From contig CACKFY010000003.1 in assembly GCA_902599495.1 (NCBI GenBank), positions 1 to 64,000 on the forward strand: DNA of 64,000 nucleotides. The letters run 5' to 3'. The position numbers were made by a program, and so were the translations under genes. Positions within the stretch are counted from its first letter, which is position 1; each line of letters starts with the position of its first letter. Positions 63,392 through 64,000 of this stretch are shown here, piece by piece. This DNA comes from an uncultured Pelagibacteraceae bacterium. Its GTDB lineage: Bacteria > Pseudomonadota > Alphaproteobacteria > Pelagibacterales > Pelagibacteraceae. The notes under the pieces were generated by a model that worked only from the letters and a program-made list of their open reading frames with translations, was not told the origin of the DNA and did not search any database.

Positions 63392-64000
63392 AATCTAAAA
63401 TACAATTAGCTTTTGAAAAATGCAAAAAAGAGAAAAGGCCAGCTTTGATTTCTTATACGGTTGCTTCAGACCCTAATCAGAAAAAATCCCTAAGAATTTT
63501 AAGTTCTATATCTCCTCACGTCGATTTAGCAGAGATTGGATTTCCATTTTCTACACCAATTGGAGATGGCCCAGACATACAAACAAGCTCTTTCAGAGCA
63601 ATAAAAAATGGTTTTAAATTGAGGGATATTTTTAAGATTATTAAAGAATATAATAAAATAAATAATCCAAAGCCGATAATATTAATGGGCTATTATAATA
63701 TGATTTATCAGTATGGGGAAAATAATTTTCTAAAAGATTGTAAAAAAGTAGGTGTCTCTGGAATTATTTGTGTAGATTTGCCATGGCCAGAAAATAGAAT
63801 TTTTGCAAAAAAATGTAAAAAAAAATCAATTAATTTTATACAACTCGTAGCTCCAACTACAACAAAAAACAGGATCAAGAAGATTATAAGAGAATCTCAT
63901 GATATGGTGTATTACATATCTATGCTTTCAACGACTGGTGGAAAGCTTAAGGTTTCACCAAAAAAGATATTAGAAAATTACAATAAGATTAAAAAGATTA
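63388..64000 (+). CDS. trpA: Tryptophan synthase alpha subunit, partial, with unusual interface loops
   Basis: The first 204 residues are visible and the gene runs off the right edge. It starts ATGA-overlapped with trpB. Catalytic Glu49 (LAEIGFP) and Asp60 (GDGP) of indole-glycerol-phosphate cleavage are kept at the same numbering as in Salmonella. Loop 2 reads PFSTPIGDGP, so the near-universal Asp56 is Thr. Loop 6 reads ISMLSTTGG in place of the usual SxAGVTG. Indole passes to TrpB through the interface these loops form. Confidence 0.88.
   Translation, partial: MKSKIQLAFEKCKKEKRPALISYTVASDPNQKKSLRILSSISPHVDLAEIGFPFSTPIGDGPDIQTSSFRAIKNGFKLRDIFKIIKEYNKINNPKPIILMGYYNMIYQYGENNFLKDCKKVGVSGIICVDLPWPENRIFAKKCKKKSINFIQLVAPTTTKNRIKKIIRESHDMVYYISMLSTTGGKLKVSPKKILENYNKIKKI

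Overview
The window is very A+T-rich, almost fully coding, with short intergenic gaps and many few-base overlaps. Gene content is alphaproteobacterial: GcrA, a DUF3035/BamF-type lipoprotein, DUF2093, a HisG/HisZ split enzyme, a tRNA-His without an encoded G-1, and the order cmk-rpsA-ihfB-pyrF-trpFBA. A tandem glycine riboswitch in front of malate synthase is a known feature of the SAR11 clade. I infer a streamlined SAR11 (Pelagibacterales) genome. I see no insertion sequence, prophage, CRISPR array or integrase.

Layout. 1-3.8 kb holds small redox and housekeeping genes (partial rsmE, CDGSH protein, HAD dehalogenase, pirin, quinone reductase). 3.8-9.5 kb is ubiA plus a lipid A/LPS set (msbA-like, waaA, lpxK, lpxL). 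9.5-18 kb has purD, rsmD and, on the minus strand, the run ribF-ileS-lspA-bamF-like-pgi. 18-20.2 kb is groES-groEL behind an RpoH-type promoter. 20.1-23.2 kb is tRNA-His-hisS-hisZ-hisG on the minus strand. 23.4-27.4 kb has cspA, a tail-anchored accA, and the riboswitch with glcB. 27.4-31.7 kb is the minus-strand series kdsB-pheA then SRP RNA-dnaX-ybaB-recR. 31.7-37.3 kb has a membrane cytochrome c, argD-argF, an ABC-2 permease, gcrA and a small arsC-aquaglyceroporin operon.

37.4-52.3 kb is a continuous phosphorus region: ppk-ppx, sixA, phoB-phoU-pstBACS, an uncharacterised exported protein, phoR, and a lipid-remodelling pair (PlcP-type phosphoesterase and GT4 glycosyltransferase) divergent from a diacylglycerol kinase. 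Two nearly identical PHO-box-like elements, upstream of pstS and upstream of plcP, tie the lipid pair to the PhoR/PhoB regulon. The second one abuts the start codon of the diacylglycerol kinase.

52.4-64 kb holds an SMR-family protein lacking the family's key glutamate, an NDUFA9-like reductase, an RNase D-like exonuclease, kdsD-lptC-lptB, aroA-cmk-rpsA-ihfB-pyrF and trpF-trpB-trpA (trpA runs off the end). The three trp proteins sit at the usual alphaproteobacterial locus but carry unusual substitutions at substrate, cofactor and inter-subunit contact positions. I consider this the strongest candidate for new biology here, followed by the PHO-box/lipid switch and the structured-RNA/mRNA junctions at tRNA-His-hisS and SRP RNA-dnaX.
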